The translations under genes were made by a program, and so were the position numbers. A DNA stretch of 48,328 nt from an uncultured Pelagibacteraceae bacterium (GTDB lineage Bacteria; Pseudomonadota; Alphaproteobacteria; Pelagibacterales; Pelagibacteraceae). Below the pieces are notes generated by a model. It had not been told where the DNA came from and ran no database searches. It was given only the letters and a program-made list of their open reading frames with translations. Of this stretch, positions 1 through 9,702 are shown piece after piece. The stretch spans positions 1 to 48,328 of the forward strand of contig CACPLE010000003.1 in the NCBI GenBank assembly GCA_902634695.1, read 5' to 3'. The first letter of the stretch is position 1. Every line of letters starts with the position of its first letter.

Positions 1-396
1 TATTCTTGTTAAATTTATTGCTAAATCCATTTTATTTTCATTGCCAGTAAAACCTGGAGCAATAAGAAACACAAATAAAGGCATAAATATTTCAATAACC
101 AAAACTAGAAAGAACAAACTTAAAATTAATAAACTAAATACATTTGTAGCAAACTTTTCTGATTGATCTTTTCCATTTGCTAGCTCGGAAGCGTAGCTTG
201 GAACAAATGCAGCATTAAATGTTCCTTCTGAAAATAATCTTCTAAATGTATTTGGTATTCTAAAAGCGACAAAAAAGGCATCGGCCAAAGGTCCAGTTCC
301 AAGAAAAATTGCAATTAAAATATCTCTTATATAACCGAGTATTCTGCTGATTATTGTAAAAAAACTAAACGTCGTTGTTGACTTAAATAAATTCAT
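1..396 (-). CDS. murJ: MurJ lipid II flippase, N-terminal part (cut by window edge)
   Basis: The minus strand reads open from an ATG at 394-396 to base 1, giving 132 codons with no stop. The protein begins MNLFKSTTTFSFFTIISRIL and continues with the MviN/MurJ signature RDILIAIFLGTGPLADAFFV and FRIPNTFRRLFSEGTFNAAF, then a hydrophobic segment. MurJ flips lipid II across the inner membrane for peptidoglycan synthesis (known for the family). The rest of the roughly 500-residue protein lies to the left of the window. It is divergent from maeB, with only 50 bp between the two starts, so both promoters must fit there. Confidence 0.93.
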   Translation of the reverse strand, partial: MNLFKSTTTFSFFTIISRILGYIRDILIAIFLGTGPLADAFFVAFRIPNTFRRLFSEGTFNAAFVPSYASELANGKDQSEKFATNVFSLLILSLFFLVLVIEIFMPLFVFLIAPGFTGNENKMDLAINLTRI

Positions 397-446
397 AAAT
401 CATATTAGTCTTAAAATAGCTTCAATTGTATATCTTATTACATTAA

Positions 447-2738
447 ATGAAAAAAACTAAAATAGATCATTATACAGATAAAGAGGCATTAGAATTTCAT
501 AATTCTAATAAATCAGGAAAAATAGAAATTGTTTCTTCAAAACCAATGACAACTAAGAGAGATTTGGCTCTTGCGTATTCTCCTGGTGTAGCAGCCCCTG
601 TTAAAGAGATAGCAAAAAATCCTCAAGCGGCATATGACTACACTACTAAAGGAAATTTAGTTGCTGTAATAAGTAATGGTTCAGCAATACTTGGCATGGG
701 TAATTTAGGTGCTCTAGCATCAAAACCTGTTATGGAGGGAAAAGCAGTACTGTTTAAACGTTTTGCTGATATAGATGCTATTGACCTAGAAATAGATAGT
801 TCAAACTCAGAAGAGATTATTAAAAGTATTGTACATTTTTCAAAAAGTTTTGGTGGCATTAATTTAGAAGATATTGCTGCTCCTGATTGTTTTATTATTG
901 AAGAAAAACTTAAAAAAAAACTAGACATACCCGTTTTTCATGATGACCAACACGGTACAGCTATAATAACTACTGCTGCTCTAATTAATGCCTTGGATAT
1001 ATCAAAAAAATCAATAAAAAAAATTAAAGTTGTTGTAAATGGAGCTGGAGCATCTGCTATTGCTTGTACTAATTTATTAAAGAAAACTGGTATACCATCA
1101 AATAATATAATTATGCTTGATAGCAAAGGTGTTATTTATAGAGGTAGAGATAATTTAAATCAATGGAAGTCAGCACATGCAATTGAAACAAAAAATAGAA
1201 CTTTAGATGAAGCTATTAATAATGCAGATGTTTTTTTGGGATTATCTTCAAAAAGTATTTTGTCGAAAAAAATGGTAAAAAAAATGGCAAAAAATCCAAT
1301 TATTTTTGCTTGTGCAAATCCTGATCCTGAAATTACGCCCGAAGAAGTTGAAGAAGTGCGTAAGGACGCTATAGTAGCAACAGGAAGATCAGATTATCCT
1401 AATCAAGTCAACAACCTTATTGGTTTTCCATATATATTTAGAGGCGCTCTAGATGTTAGAGCCAAAACAATAAATGAAGAAATGAAAATTGCAGCAGCAA
1501 ACGCAATTGCAGCTCTTGCAAGAGAAGATGTTCCGGATGAAGTCGCAGCTGCAATGGGTGGAGGGGAAAGACCTAGGTACGGTAAAGAATACATAATCCC
1601 TTCTACGTTCGATCCTAGATTAATAAGTGTAATTCCAATTGCTGTTGCAAAAGCAGCAATAAAAAGTGGAGTGGCAAGAAAAAAAATTGAAAATTTTGAA
1701 ACATATAAAGAACAACTTAAGCAAAGATTAGATCCTTCGGTTACAATTCTTCAAGGTATTAATAATCAAATTAAAAAAACACAAAAAAGAGTTGTTTTTG
1801 CTGATGGAGAAGATGAAAATACTTTAAAAGCAGCAATAGCATTTAAAAATAGTAGTTTAGGAATTCCGATATTGGTTGGGAAAAAGGATAAAATAAAACA
1901 AAGGCTTAAAGAAATTGGTTTAAGTGAAAATTTTAATATAGAGATAAGCAATTCTACAGACAGTAAAAAAAGAGAAAAATATTCAAATTTTTTATTTAAA
2001 AAACTTCATAGAGAAAAAGGTTTTTTAGAAAGAGATTGTGATCGAATGGTTAGAAATGACAGGGTCATCTGGGGATCTTGCATGGTTTCATGTGGAGACG
2101 CCGACGCAATGGTTACTGGAAATAGTAGAAAATATTCTTCATCGTTAGAAAAAATAACTAGAGTTGTTAACTCAAGACCTGGTGAAATAATGTTTGGATT
2201 AAATATGATTGTTAATAAAGGAAAAACAGTTTTTATAGCAGATACAGCAGTACATGAATATCCAACTTCACAGCAACTTTCTGAAATAGCTATATCTGCA
2301 GCAAGAGTAGTAAGGTTGTTTGGTTTTACTCCAAAAGTAGCTTTCTTATCTCATTCAACCTTTGGACAACCAATAACTAGTAGAACAAAACATATAAAGG
2401 ATGCAGTTGATATATTGCAGGATAAAAAAGTTGATTTTCAATTTGATGGCGATATGCAGCCTGACGTAGCATTAAGTGAAGAATACAAAGAATTATATCC
2501 TTTTTCTGGAATTGTAGGAAATGCAAATATATTAATTATGCCAGGCCAACATAGTGCAGCAATTTCATTTAAGATGATGAAAACTTTAGGAGGAGCAAAA
2601 GTTATTGGTCCATTATTGATAGGTTTGGGACAACCAATCGAAATAGCACCCTTAAGATCTTCTACATCTGATATATTAAATTTAGCATCAGTTGCAGCCT
2701 ACTCTTCCGGAATAATAAACTATGAAAATAAAAATTAA
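447..2738 (+). CDS. maeB: NADP-dependent malic enzyme, MaeB type (malic enzyme + phosphotransacetylase-like domain)
   Basis: This 763-residue protein has the two-part layout of MaeB. The N-terminal malic enzyme domain (about 1-430) has VFHDDQHGTAI near residue 163 and a Rossmann GAGASAIA at about 198-205. The C-terminal phosphotransacetylase-like domain (about 440-760) has SRPGEIMFGLNMIVNKGKTV and FDGDMQPDVAL. The enzyme decarboxylates malate to pyruvate with NADP reduction; in this family the C-terminal domain is usually regulatory (acetyl-CoA sensing) rather than catalytic. Length matches full-length MaeB. It is divergent from murJ, and its stop overlaps the stop of the BON lipoprotein by 4 bp. 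Confidence 0.95.
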   Translation: MKKTKIDHYTDKEALEFHNSNKSGKIEIVSSKPMTTKRDLALAYSPGVAAPVKEIAKNPQAAYDYTTKGNLVAVISNGSAILGMGNLGALASKPVMEGKAVLFKRFADIDAIDLEIDSSNSEEIIKSIVHFSKSFGGINLEDIAAPDCFIIEEKLKKKLDIPVFHDDQHGTAIITTAALINALDISKKSIKKIKVVVNGAGASAIACTNLLKKTGIPSNNIIMLDSKGVIYRGRDNLNQWKSAHAIETKNRTLDEAINNADVFLGLSSKSILSKKMVKKMAKNPIIFACANPDPEITPEEVEEVRKDAIVATGRSDYPNQVNNLIGFPYIFRGALDVRAKTINEEMKIAAANAIAALAREDVPDEVAAAMGGGERPRYGKEYIIPSTFDPRLISVIPIAVAKAAIKSGVARKKIENFETYKEQLKQRLDPSVTILQGINNQIKKTQKRVVFADGEDENTLKAAIAFKNSSLGIPILVGKKDKIKQRLKEIGLSENFNIEISNSTDSKKREKYSNFLFKKLHREKGFLERDCDRMVRNDRVIWGSCMVSCGDADAMVTGNSRKYSSSLEKITRVVNSRPGEIMFGLNMIVNKGKTVFIADTAVHEYPTSQQLSEIAISAARVVRLFGFTPKVAFLSHSTFGQPITSRTKHIKDAVDILQDKKVDFQFDGDMQPDVALSEEYKELYPFSGIVGNANILIMPGQHSAAISFKMMKTLGGAKVIGPLLIGLGQPIEIAPLRSSTSDILNLASVAAYSSGIINYENKN

Positions 2739-3325
2739 TCTTTTTGAATTCGTAAATTTTCAACTATCAAAATACTAGCTATTACATCTGCAACATCTAA
2801 TATTTCTTTAGCTTCTTTAATTACATTTCTTTTTTCTTTTGAGGTAAGGGCAATTCCATAAATATAAATTTTCTTTTTATAAGTATCAATCTGGTAATTC
2901 GATGACTTTATATCTTTATCAAAAACCAAGGCTGCCCTTAATTGAGAGGTAATTAATAAATCTTTTGCAGATTGTTTAAAATTAAATTTTTCTTTAATTC
3001 TAATATCATTTTTTACCGATCTTACACCTTTCGTCTCCCAAGCAAGTTTAGTGATTTGTAATTTTTCTTCTGGATCATCTACTTTACCAGTTAAAAATAT
3101 TCTTCCATCTAAAACTTTTGTATTTAAAGATAACAAATAAGATTTTTCTTTTAAGGCCATTCTTGCAACTAAATTTTTTTGCATTATTGAATCATCTATT
3201 TGTGTCCCTAATGATCTTGGATCAAACGCAATACTAACTCCGGTTCCAAAAACTCCATGTGATGAGGTTCCAACACATCCTAAAAGAATTAAAAATATAA
3301 AAAAATAAAAAGTTTTGAATTTCAT
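2735..3325 (-). CDS. BON-domain outer-envelope lipoprotein
   Basis: The 196-residue product has a lipoprotein signal peptide with lipobox LLGC (Cys17). The mature part carries two BON-like repeats: about 40-110 (SLNTKVLDGRIFLTGKVDDP) and about 115-190 (YKKKIYIYGIALTSKEKRNV). BON domains bind envelope lipid or protein in periplasmic proteins of the OsmY/DolP type. Its start overlaps the end of rsmI by 4 bp (ATGA), suggesting translational coupling with rsmI. A BON lipoprotein beside rsmI is a common proteobacterial arrangement (DolP next to YraL/RsmI in E. coli), which supports a DolP-like outer-membrane role. The exact role in this organism is inferred. Confidence 0.85.
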   Translation of the reverse strand: MKFKTFYFFIFLILLGCVGTSSHGVFGTGVSIAFDPRSLGTQIDDSIMQKNLVARMALKEKSYLLSLNTKVLDGRIFLTGKVDDPEEKLQITKLAWETKGVRSVKNDIRIKEKFNFKQSAKDLLITSQLRAALVFDKDIKSSNYQIDTYKKKIYIYGIALTSKEKRNVIKEAKEILDVADVIASILIVENLRIQKD

Positions 3326-4170
3326 TTTTTAATACTGAGGCAATAATTATATACTTCTTTTTTTGAAATTTTTTTTTTCTCAACAAAAAATTTAACAATA
3401 TCCTTTATTGTATTATTTTTTATCATTTTCTTTATTTTTTTTTTATCTATTTCATTTAAAGATTCTATTTTAGTAATATTCTCTGAAATTACTAAAGTCA
3501 ATTCTCCCTTTGGAGTTTTTTGAAATGGCTTAATGTCATTAACGTCTTGCCTAATATATTCTTCAAAAAACTTGGTCATTTCTCTACAAATTAAAATTTT
3601 TCTACCGGAAAAAAATCTTTTTATTGGTTCAATTAAATTATTAATTTTATTTGGTGAAATAAAAAAAACAATTGAACCATCAACATTTGACAATTTTTCA
3701 AGATCACTAAATAATTTCTTTTTTTTATCTGGCAAAAAACCATAAAAAAAATATTTTTCAGAGAATCCACTTATTGAAATTGCCGTTGATACTGCTGATA
3801 CACCTGGAATTGGATAAACACTAATTTTATTTTTTATACAATTATTTATCAAAATCTTCCCAGGATCTGATATTGTTGGTGTACCAGCATCTGATACCAT
3901 TGAAACAATCTTCTTAGATTTTAGTATTTCAATTATTTTTTCTAAATTTTTAGTTTCATTGAATTTATGATTTGAAATTAATCTTGAATGAATTTTGTAT
4001 TTTTCTAATAATTTCTTTGAAATTCTAGTATCTTCACAAAGAATATAATCAGATACTTTTAAAATATCTATTGCTCTTAAAGTTATGTCGCTTAAGTTTC
4101 CAATTGGTGTTGAAACGATATATAATCCAGAATTAAATTTATTTTTTTTTATATCTAAAAAAGGAATCAT
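3322..4170 (-). CDS. rsmI: 16S rRNA (cytidine1402-2'-O)-methyltransferase RsmI
   Basis: The 282-residue protein belongs to the tetrapyrrole-methylase-fold SAM methyltransferases. It has STPIGNLSDITLRAIDIL from residue 20, CEDTRISKKLL at 45-55, and the VSDAGTPTISDPG motif. RsmI adds the 2'-O-methyl group of m4Cm1402 in the ribosomal P site. The C-terminal part is Lys-rich and ends with a short helical domain, as in full-length RsmI. It is divergent from the LpoA-like gene with a 23 bp gap, which pairs rsmI with an LpoA homologue as in many proteobacteria. Confidence 0.95.
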   Translation of the reverse strand: MIPFLDIKKNKFNSGLYIVSTPIGNLSDITLRAIDILKVSDYILCEDTRISKKLLEKYKIHSRLISNHKFNETKNLEKIIEILKSKKIVSMVSDAGTPTISDPGKILINNCIKNKISVYPIPGVSAVSTAISISGFSEKYFFYGFLPDKKKKLFSDLEKLSNVDGSIVFFISPNKINNLIEPIKRFFSGRKILICREMTKFFEEYIRQDVNDIKPFQKTPKGELTLVISENITKIESLNEIDKKKIKKMIKNNTIKDIVKFFVEKKKISKKEVYNYCLSIKK

Positions 4171-4193
4171 AAAATTATAATATTATAATTAAA

Positions 4194-5345
4194 ATGAAAA
4201 TATCACTCAAAATTACATTCTTTTTTTTATTAAGCATTTTATTAAATCCCCAAATTATGCATGCTCAAGAAAAAATAAAAATTGGTTTACTAATCCCTTT
4301 ATCTGGAAATAATAGTAATATAGGAAAATCTATTCTGCAGTCTTCAAGATTAGCAATAAACAAAATTGACAATCCAAATATTGAAATACTTCCAAAAGAT
4401 ACAAAAAATAATCCGGTGGAAACCCTTAATGCTGCAAAAGATCTTAAATCAAAAGGTGTAAAAATTGTTATTGGACCAGTTTTCAATAATAACCTTTTAT
4501 ATTTAGATGAATTAAGTGAGATGGTTTTTTTATCTTTAACAAATAAAAATATTAAAAATCCAAAAAATGTAATAAGTGCAGGAATAAATGCTAGTTCACA
4601 AATTAAAACTATTATGAAATTTAAAAAAATGAAAAATATTAATAAAACAATTTTCTTAATTCCAAATAACAGTTTTAAGAATGAAATTGAAAATGCAATA
4701 TCTAATTCAAAAATTAAACTAAAACATATTCATATTTATGAAACCAATCCTACTAAACTTACTCAACAAATTGAAAAGATAACCATGTATAATATAAGAA
4801 AGCAAAATGTATTAGATGAAATAAAAAGATTAGAAAATTCAGATGAAGAAAATAAAGAAAAAAAAATAAAAAATTTAGAAAAAAGAGATACTCTTGGAGG
4901 AATAAATTTTGACTCTATTATAGTTTCTGATTTTGATGAAAGTTTAAAAAGTGTTCTCACATCTTTTTTATATACAGATGTTTCTCCCAAAAGAGTTCAC
5001 TATATTTCGTTAAATCAGTGGTTCGACGAGTCTCTTTTAAAAGAAAAAAGTCTACAACCTATTTACTTTCCTTCAATAAATAAACAAAATTTTGATAATT
5101 TTATTTATGAATATAATGATGTTTACGATGAATACCCAAATCAAATTTCATTTTTGAGTTATGATTTAATGGGTTTGGTATATTACCTTATTTTTAAAAA
5201 TAATTTTGAAATTGATGAAAATATTTTTTATAAAAAAAATCAATTTAAAGGTAAAGTTGGTATTTTTGAAATAAATAAAAATAGAATTAATCATATACTT
5301 AATTTTTATAAAGTTGAAAATAATCAATTTAAAAAAATTTTTTAA
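4194..5345 (+). CDS. Periplasmic LpoA-like / LppC-family binding protein (putative PBP activator)
   Basis: The 383-residue protein has an N-terminal signal peptide (hydrophobic residues about 5-22, cleavage near HAQ). A type I periplasmic-binding fold follows: KIKIGLLIPLSGNNSNIG and VKIVIGPVFNNNLLYLDEL. No lipobox Cys is visible. Ligand-binding paralogues take up amino acids, but the divergent rsmI neighbour points to the LpoA/LppC group, which activates a class A penicillin-binding protein. That assignment is by context. A charged segment around residues 200-230 (many Lys/Glu, likely helical) is unusual for a solute-binding protein. The last 17 bp overlap the 3' end of rdgB on the other strand. 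Confidence 0.75.
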   Translation: MKISLKITFFFLLSILLNPQIMHAQEKIKIGLLIPLSGNNSNIGKSILQSSRLAINKIDNPNIEILPKDTKNNPVETLNAAKDLKSKGVKIVIGPVFNNNLLYLDELSEMVFLSLTNKNIKNPKNVISAGINASSQIKTIMKFKKMKNINKTIFLIPNNSFKNEIENAISNSKIKLKHIHIYETNPTKLTQQIEKITMYNIRKQNVLDEIKRLENSDEENKEKKIKNLEKRDTLGGINFDSIIVSDFDESLKSVLTSFLYTDVSPKRVHYISLNQWFDESLLKEKSLQPIYFPSINKQNFDNFIYEYNDVYDEYPNQISFLSYDLMGLVYYLIFKNNFEIDENIFYKKNQFKGKVGIFEINKNRINHILNFYKVENNQFKKIF

Positions 5346-5931
5346 TTTTTTTAAATGCTCTTGATCTATGATCAATTTTAAACTTTTCTTTAGGTAACAT
5401 TTGTGCAAATGTAATTTTCTTTTTAATTGGAATAAATATAGGGTCGTAACCAAAACCATTTTTTCCTTTTTTATTAGAAGAAATAAAACCTTCTATTTTT
5501 CCCATGCTGCTAAAATTTTTACCCTCAGGCCAATAAATTGAAAGAACACAAACAAACCTAGCTTTAATTTTTTTTTTCTTCCAGTTTTTATCTTGTTTAT
5601 TTAATTGATTAAAAATTTTTTTTATTGCAGTATTAAAATTACCCTTTTTTCCAGCCCATCTTGAAGAAAAAATTCCTGGTTTTTTTTTTAATATATTAAT
5701 TTCCAATCCTGAATCGTCAGCAAGACAAACTAATTTAGATTTCCTAGAAAAAAATTTAGCTTTGATTAATGAATTTTCTTTAAAAGTTTTACCATTTTCT
5801 TTTGGACTTTTAATATTTAATTTTCTGGGAGTATAAATCTTCAAATTAACTGGTAGCAAATGCTTTATTTCTCTTATTTTTCCTAGATTATTGCTACCTA
5901 TAATTAAGTTAGTAATTTTTTTTTTAGACAT
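5329..5931 (-). CDS. rdgB: XTP/dITP pyrophosphatase, RdgB/HAM1 family
   Basis: The 200-residue enzyme hydrolyses non-canonical purine triphosphates (XTP, dITP) to keep them out of DNA and RNA. Visible motifs are SNNLGKIREIK at 13-23, LADDSGLEI with Asp72-Asp73, PGIFSSRWAG at 85-94, GKNGFGYDPIF at 156-166 and DHRSRAF near 188-193. These match the substrate-binding residues of the family. Length is normal. It is very Lys-rich, as are its neighbours. It starts 36 bp from grpE (divergent) and overlaps the 3' end of the LpoA-like gene by 17 bp tail to tail. Confidence 0.95.
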   Translation of the reverse strand: MSKKKITNLIIGSNNLGKIREIKHLLPVNLKIYTPRKLNIKSPKENGKTFKENSLIKAKFFSRKSKLVCLADDSGLEINILKKKPGIFSSRWAGKKGNFNTAIKKIFNQLNKQDKNWKKKKIKARFVCVLSIYWPEGKNFSSMGKIEGFISSNKKGKNGFGYDPIFIPIKKKITFAQMLPKEKFKIDHRSRAFKKIKKFF

Positions 5932-5967
5932 CTAGTAATTATCAAATTTCATACCATATATGATTAG

Positions 5968-6555
5968 ATGGAAAAAGAACAAAACATAAAATCAGAAGAA
6001 AAAAAAGAAAATAATATCGAGTCTGAAAAAAATGAAATAGAAAATAAAGAAGAAATTAGCTTAGAAGATAAAATTAAAAACCTTGAGGATAAACTTGCTA
6101 GAACATTTGCTGAAATGGAAAATCAAAGAAGAAGGTTTGAAAAAGAAAAAGATGACGCATTCGAATATGGTGGTTATTCATTTGCAAAAGAGTCGTTAAG
6201 TTTGATTGATAATTTTGACAGAGTTAAACAATCTCTAGAAAGTGATGAAAAAATAAAAGGATCTGATGCTTTAAAAAAAACATTAGAGCATCTAACAATT
6301 ATTAAAAAAGATATAATTTCTATTTTTAAAAAAAATAATATTGAAGAAATATTAGCAATTGGAAAAAAACTAGACCCAAATTTACATCAAGCAATGCTGG
6401 AAGTTGAAGATGAAAATAAAGAACCTGGAACCATAGTTCAAGAAATTCAAAAAGGATATAATATGAAAGATAGGCTATTAAGACCATCATTGGTCGCTGT
6501 TTCAAAAAAGCCCGAAAAAACTGATAAAAAAAAGGAAGAAAAAACTGATAAATAA
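5968..6555 (+). CDS. grpE: Nucleotide exchange factor GrpE
   Basis: The 195-residue protein starts with an acidic, disordered Glu/Lys stretch (about 1-35). A long coiled coil follows (about 35-90, with LARTFAEMENQRRRFEKEK), then the GrpE beta domain near the C-terminus (LDPNLHQAMLEVEDENKEPG, then IQKGYNMKDRLLRPSLVAVS). GrpE releases ADP from DnaK. It lies first in the run grpE-dnaK-dnaJ; no hrcA is present in the window and no CIRCE operator is seen upstream. The gap to rdgB is only 36 bp. Confidence 0.96.
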   Translation: MEKEQNIKSEEKKENNIESEKNEIENKEEISLEDKIKNLEDKLARTFAEMENQRRRFEKEKDDAFEYGGYSFAKESLSLIDNFDRVKQSLESDEKIKGSDALKKTLEHLTIIKKDIISIFKKNNIEEILAIGKKLDPNLHQAMLEVEDENKEPGTIVQEIQKGYNMKDRLLRPSLVAVSKKPEKTDKKKEEKTDK

Positions 6556-6567
6556 TTTTTATGAGAA

Positions 6568-6595
6568 CTTGTAGATTTAAAAATAGCACTTATAT
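6568..6595 (+). promoter_or_regulatory. Candidate RpoH (heat-shock) promoter of dnaK
   Basis: In the 58 bp gap before dnaK there is CTTG at 6568-6571, 17 bp of spacer, then CTTATAT at 6589-6595. This fits the alphaproteobacterial RpoH pattern as I remember it (CTTG, N17-18, CYTATNT). A start site about 7 bp downstream would leave a leader of roughly 10-15 nt containing the AAAGGAAA ribosome-binding site. A site with the same 17 bp spacing lies before hslV. No transcript data. Confidence 0.45.
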
Positions 6596-6613
6596 GAACC
6601 AAAGGAAATAAAT

Positions 6614-8542
6614 ATGAGCAAAGTAATAGGTATAGATTTAGGAACTACTAATTCATGTGTATCAGTAATGGAAGGTACGCAGGCAAAAGTATTAGAAAAT
6701 GCTGAAGGAGCTAGAACAACTCCATCAGTTGTTGCATTTACAGATAACAACGAGAAACTTATTGGACAACCAGCAAAAAGGCAAGCTGTAACAAATCCTG
6801 AAAATACAATATTTGCAGTTAAAAGATTAATTGGAAGAAATTTTGAGGATGAAAAAGTAAAAAAAGATATTGAAACATCTCCTTTTAAAATAATTAAATC
6901 AGAAAAAAATGATGCTTGGATAGAAGCAAAAGGAGAAAAATATTCACCTTCTCAAATTTCAGCTTTCATTCTTCAAAAAATGAAAGAAACAGCAGAAAAG
7001 TATTTGGGACAAGAAGTGTCAAAAGCTGTTATCACAGTTCCAGCTTATTTTAATGATGCACAGAGACAAGCTACTAAGGATGCTGGTAAAATTGCAGGCC
7101 TTGAAGTTTTAAGAATTATTAATGAACCAACAGCAGCGTCTCTTGCATATGGTTTAGATAAAAAGGCTAATAAAAAAATTGCTGTTTATGATTTAGGTGG
7201 AGGAACATTTGATATTTCTATTTTAGAATTAGGCGATGGAGTGTTTGAAGTTAAATCAACAAATGGAGATACTTTTTTAGGTGGAGAAGATTTTGACAAT
7301 ACAATTGTTAATTACTTAGTAGATGAATTTAAAAAAGAAAATGGAATCGATTTAAAAACAGATAAGCTTGCTTTACAAAGACTTAAGGAAGCTGCGGAAA
7401 AAGCAAAAATAGAATTATCTTCAGCAGAACAAACTGAAGTTAATTTGCCTTTTATTACTGCAGATAAAACTGGCCCAAAACACATAGCTTTAAAAATGAC
7501 TAGAGCAAAATTAGAAGCTCTTGTTGAAGATTTAATTGGAAGAACAATCCCACCATGTAAGACTGCACTAAAAGATGCTGGGGTATCTGCTAGTGAAATC
7601 GATGAAGTTGTAATGGTTGGAGGTATGACGAGAATGCCTAAGGTTATGGAAGAAGTAAAAAATTTCTTTGGTAAAGAACCAAATAAGAGCGTTAATCCTG
7701 ATGAAGTTGTTGCTATGGGTGCAGCAATTCAAGCTGGTGTGCTTCAAGGAGATGTTAAAGATGTTCTTCTTTTAGATGTAACTCCTTTATCATTAGGAAT
7801 AGAAACTTTAGGTGGAGTTTCAACTAGATTAATTGATAAAAATACAACAATTCCAACTAAAAAAAGTCAGGTATTTTCAACAGCTGAAGACAATCAACCC
7901 GCTGTTTCTATCAGAGTGCTACAAGGAGAAAGAGAAATGGCAAGCGATAATAAATTGCTAGGTAATTTTGAATTAGTAGGAATAGCTCCAGCTCAAAGAG
8001 GAGTTCCTCAAATTGAAGTAACTTTTGATATAGATGCTAATGGAATAGTTAATGTTTCAGCAAAAGACAAAGGAACTGGAAAAGAACAAAAAATACAAAT
8101 TCAAGCATCTGGTGGACTGAGCGAAGAAGAAATAAATAAAATGGTTAAAGAGGCTGAATCGAATAAAGAAGCTGACAAGAAAAAAAGAGAAGCTGTTGAT
8201 GCAAGAAATCAAGCAGATACACTATTACATAGTACTGAAAAAAATCTTAAAGAACACGGATCTAAAGTTTCAGAAGCTGACAAAAAAGCAATAGAAACTG
8301 CTTCTGCTAATTTAAGAAATGCTCTGAAAGGAACTGATGTTGAAGAGATAAAGAAGAAAACTCAAGACTTAGTTCAATCTTCTATGAAATTAGGTGAAGC
8401 AATTTATAAATCGCAACAAAGTGCAAAACCTGATGCTAAAGCCAAAGGTAATGATAAAAAAGAAGAAGGAAAAAAAGACGATAATGTTGTTGATGCTGAC
8501 TTTGAAGAAGTAAAAGACGAAAATAAAGAAAAAAGCGCCTAA
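6614..8542 (+). CDS. dnaK: Hsp70 chaperone DnaK
   Basis: The 642-residue protein is full length. It begins with the phosphate-binding [17 protein letters not shown], has the second phosphate loop [16 protein letters not shown] near residue 195, and [16 protein letters not shown] near 170. The substrate-binding domain (about 385-505) starts after [17 protein letters not shown], and the C-terminal lid ends in a Lys/Asp/Glu tail with [11 protein letters not shown], the conserved DnaK ending. The protein folds and protects clients with DnaJ and GrpE, encoded on either side. Codon use looks less extreme than in the neighbours, as expected for an abundant protein. A clear AAAGGAAAT ribosome-binding site precedes the start. 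Confidence 0.99.
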   Translation: MSKVIGIDLGTTNSCVSVMEGTQAKVLENAEGARTTPSVVAFTDNNEKLIGQPAKRQAVTNPENTIFAVKRLIGRNFEDEKVKKDIETSPFKIIKSEKNDAWIEAKGEKYSPSQISAFILQKMKETAEKYLGQEVSKAVITVPAYFNDAQRQATKDAGKIAGLEVLRIINEPTAASLAYGLDKKANKKIAVYDLGGGTFDISILELGDGVFEVKSTNGDTFLGGEDFDNTIVNYLVDEFKKENGIDLKTDKLALQRLKEAAEKAKIELSSAEQTEVNLPFITADKTGPKHIALKMTRAKLEALVEDLIGRTIPPCKTALKDAGVSASEIDEVVMVGGMTRMPKVMEEVKNFFGKEPNKSVNPDEVVAMGAAIQAGVLQGDVKDVLLLDVTPLSLGIETLGGVSTRLIDKNTTIPTKKSQVFSTAEDNQPAVSIRVLQGEREMASDNKLLGNFELVGIAPAQRGVPQIEVTFDIDANGIVNVSAKDKGTGKEQKIQIQASGGLSEEEINKMVKEAESNKEADKKKREAVDARNQADTLLHSTEKNLKEHGSKVSEADKKAIETASANLRNALKGTDVEEIKKKTQDLVQSSMKLGEAIYKSQQSAKPDAKAKGNDKKEEGKKDDNVVDADFEEVKDENKEKSA

Positions 8543-8574
8543 GAGACTAACAAACATTTGTCTATAAATTTTTT

Positions 8575-9702
8575 ATGGCAAAAAGAGATTATTATGATGT
8601 CTTGGGTGTTAACAAAAATTCTACAGCAGATCAAATAAAAGCTGCATATAGAAAATTAGCAGTAAAACATCACCCAGATAAAAATAAAGGAGATAAAGCT
8701 TCTGAAGAAAAATTTAAAGAAGCTAGTGAAGCCTATCATGTTCTCTCTGATTCTGAACGAAAACAAAATTATGACAATTTTGGTCATGCTGCATTTGAAA
8801 ATGGAGCAGGAGGAAGAGGAGGTTTTGGAAATTTTGATTTTTCAAGTTCTTTTTCAGACATATTTGAAGATTTTTTTAGTGATTTTGGAGGAAGAGGTGG
8901 AAGAAGAAGTAAAAAAGCAAATTTTAGAGGTGCAGATTTACGGTACGATTTATCAATAACACTAGAAGAATCTTATACAGGAAAAAAACAAGATATAAAA
9001 TTTTCTACATCAGAAAAATGTAATACTTGTAGTGGAAGTGGATCAAAACCAGGTCATAATGCAGAATCTTGCTCTATGTGTGGTGGACATGGTCAAGTAA
9101 GATCTAACCAGGGATTCTTTACAGTACAACAAACATGCCCTCAATGTTCAGGTACTGGAGAAGAAATAACTAATCCTTGTAGTGATTGTGGAGGACAAGG
9201 AAAAAAACAAGCTTCAAAAAGATTATCTGTAACGATTCCAAAAGGAGTGGATGATGGAACCAGGATTAGATTAGCTGGAAAAGGAGAAGCTGGCACTAAA
9301 GGTTCTGGAAATGGTGATCTCTACCTTTTTATAAATGTTTATTCACACGATCTATTTAAAAGATCAGATGAAAATTTATTTTTTGAATGTCCAATATCTA
9401 TTGCTGATGCTGCTTTAGGAGCATCTATTGAAATTCCAACAATAGATGGTGGAAAAGCTAAAATTAAAATTCCATCAGGAACTCAAAGTGGTAAACAATT
9501 TAGATTAAAAGGCAAAGGTATGCCCTATATGAGGGTAAGTGGAAATGGTGATCTTTACGTTCAAGTAAATACCGAAGTACCAGTCTCATTAAATAAAGAA
9601 CAAAAAGAATTACTTGAAAAATTCAGAGAGATAGAAAACGAAAAATCAAACCCAAGTATTAAAAAATTCTTTCAAAAAGCTAAGAGTTTCTGGAAAAATT
9701 AA
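8575..9702 (+). CDS. dnaJ: Hsp40 co-chaperone DnaJ
   Basis: The 375-residue protein has every class I DnaJ element: a J domain (about 4-70) with HHPDKN, a Gly/Phe-rich linker (about 75-125), and four zinc-binding CxxCxGxG repeats starting near residues 148, 165, 187 and 202 (CNTCSGSG, CSMCGGHG, CPQCSGTG, CSDCGGQG). A substrate-binding C-terminal beta domain follows. It stimulates DnaK ATPase and delivers clients. It lies 32 bp after dnaK and is directly followed, with no gap, by a 55-codon membrane protein gene. Confidence 0.98.
   Translation: MAKRDYYDVLGVNKNSTADQIKAAYRKLAVKHHPDKNKGDKASEEKFKEASEAYHVLSDSERKQNYDNFGHAAFENGAGGRGGFGNFDFSSSFSDIFEDFFSDFGGRGGRRSKKANFRGADLRYDLSITLEESYTGKKQDIKFSTSEKCNTCSGSGSKPGHNAESCSMCGGHGQVRSNQGFFTVQQTCPQCSGTGEEITNPCSDCGGQGKKQASKRLSVTIPKGVDDGTRIRLAGKGEAGTKGSGNGDLYLFINVYSHDLFKRSDENLFFECPISIADAALGASIEIPTIDGGKAKIKIPSGTQSGKQFRLKGKGMPYMRVSGNGDLYVQVNTEVPVSLNKEQKELLEKFREIENEKSNPSIKKFFQKAKSFWKN

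Noticed and set aside
638..928. 96-residue open frame antisense to maeB
   Set aside because: It mirrors the codon pattern of the strongly supported sense gene and has no recognisable domain or ribosome-binding site. The same applies to other antisense frames, such as 41065-41400 and 44559-44939.
5932..6613. CIRCE (HrcA) operator before grpE or dnaK
   Set aside because: I looked for TTAGCACTC with its inverted partner. Only a weak half-like TAGCACTT occurs at 6584-6591, without the second arm.
8726..8959. 77-residue plus-strand frame inside dnaJ
   Set aside because: It is a shifted reading of the Gly/Phe-rich linker with repetitive low-complexity Glu/Leu; dnaJ explains the sequence.
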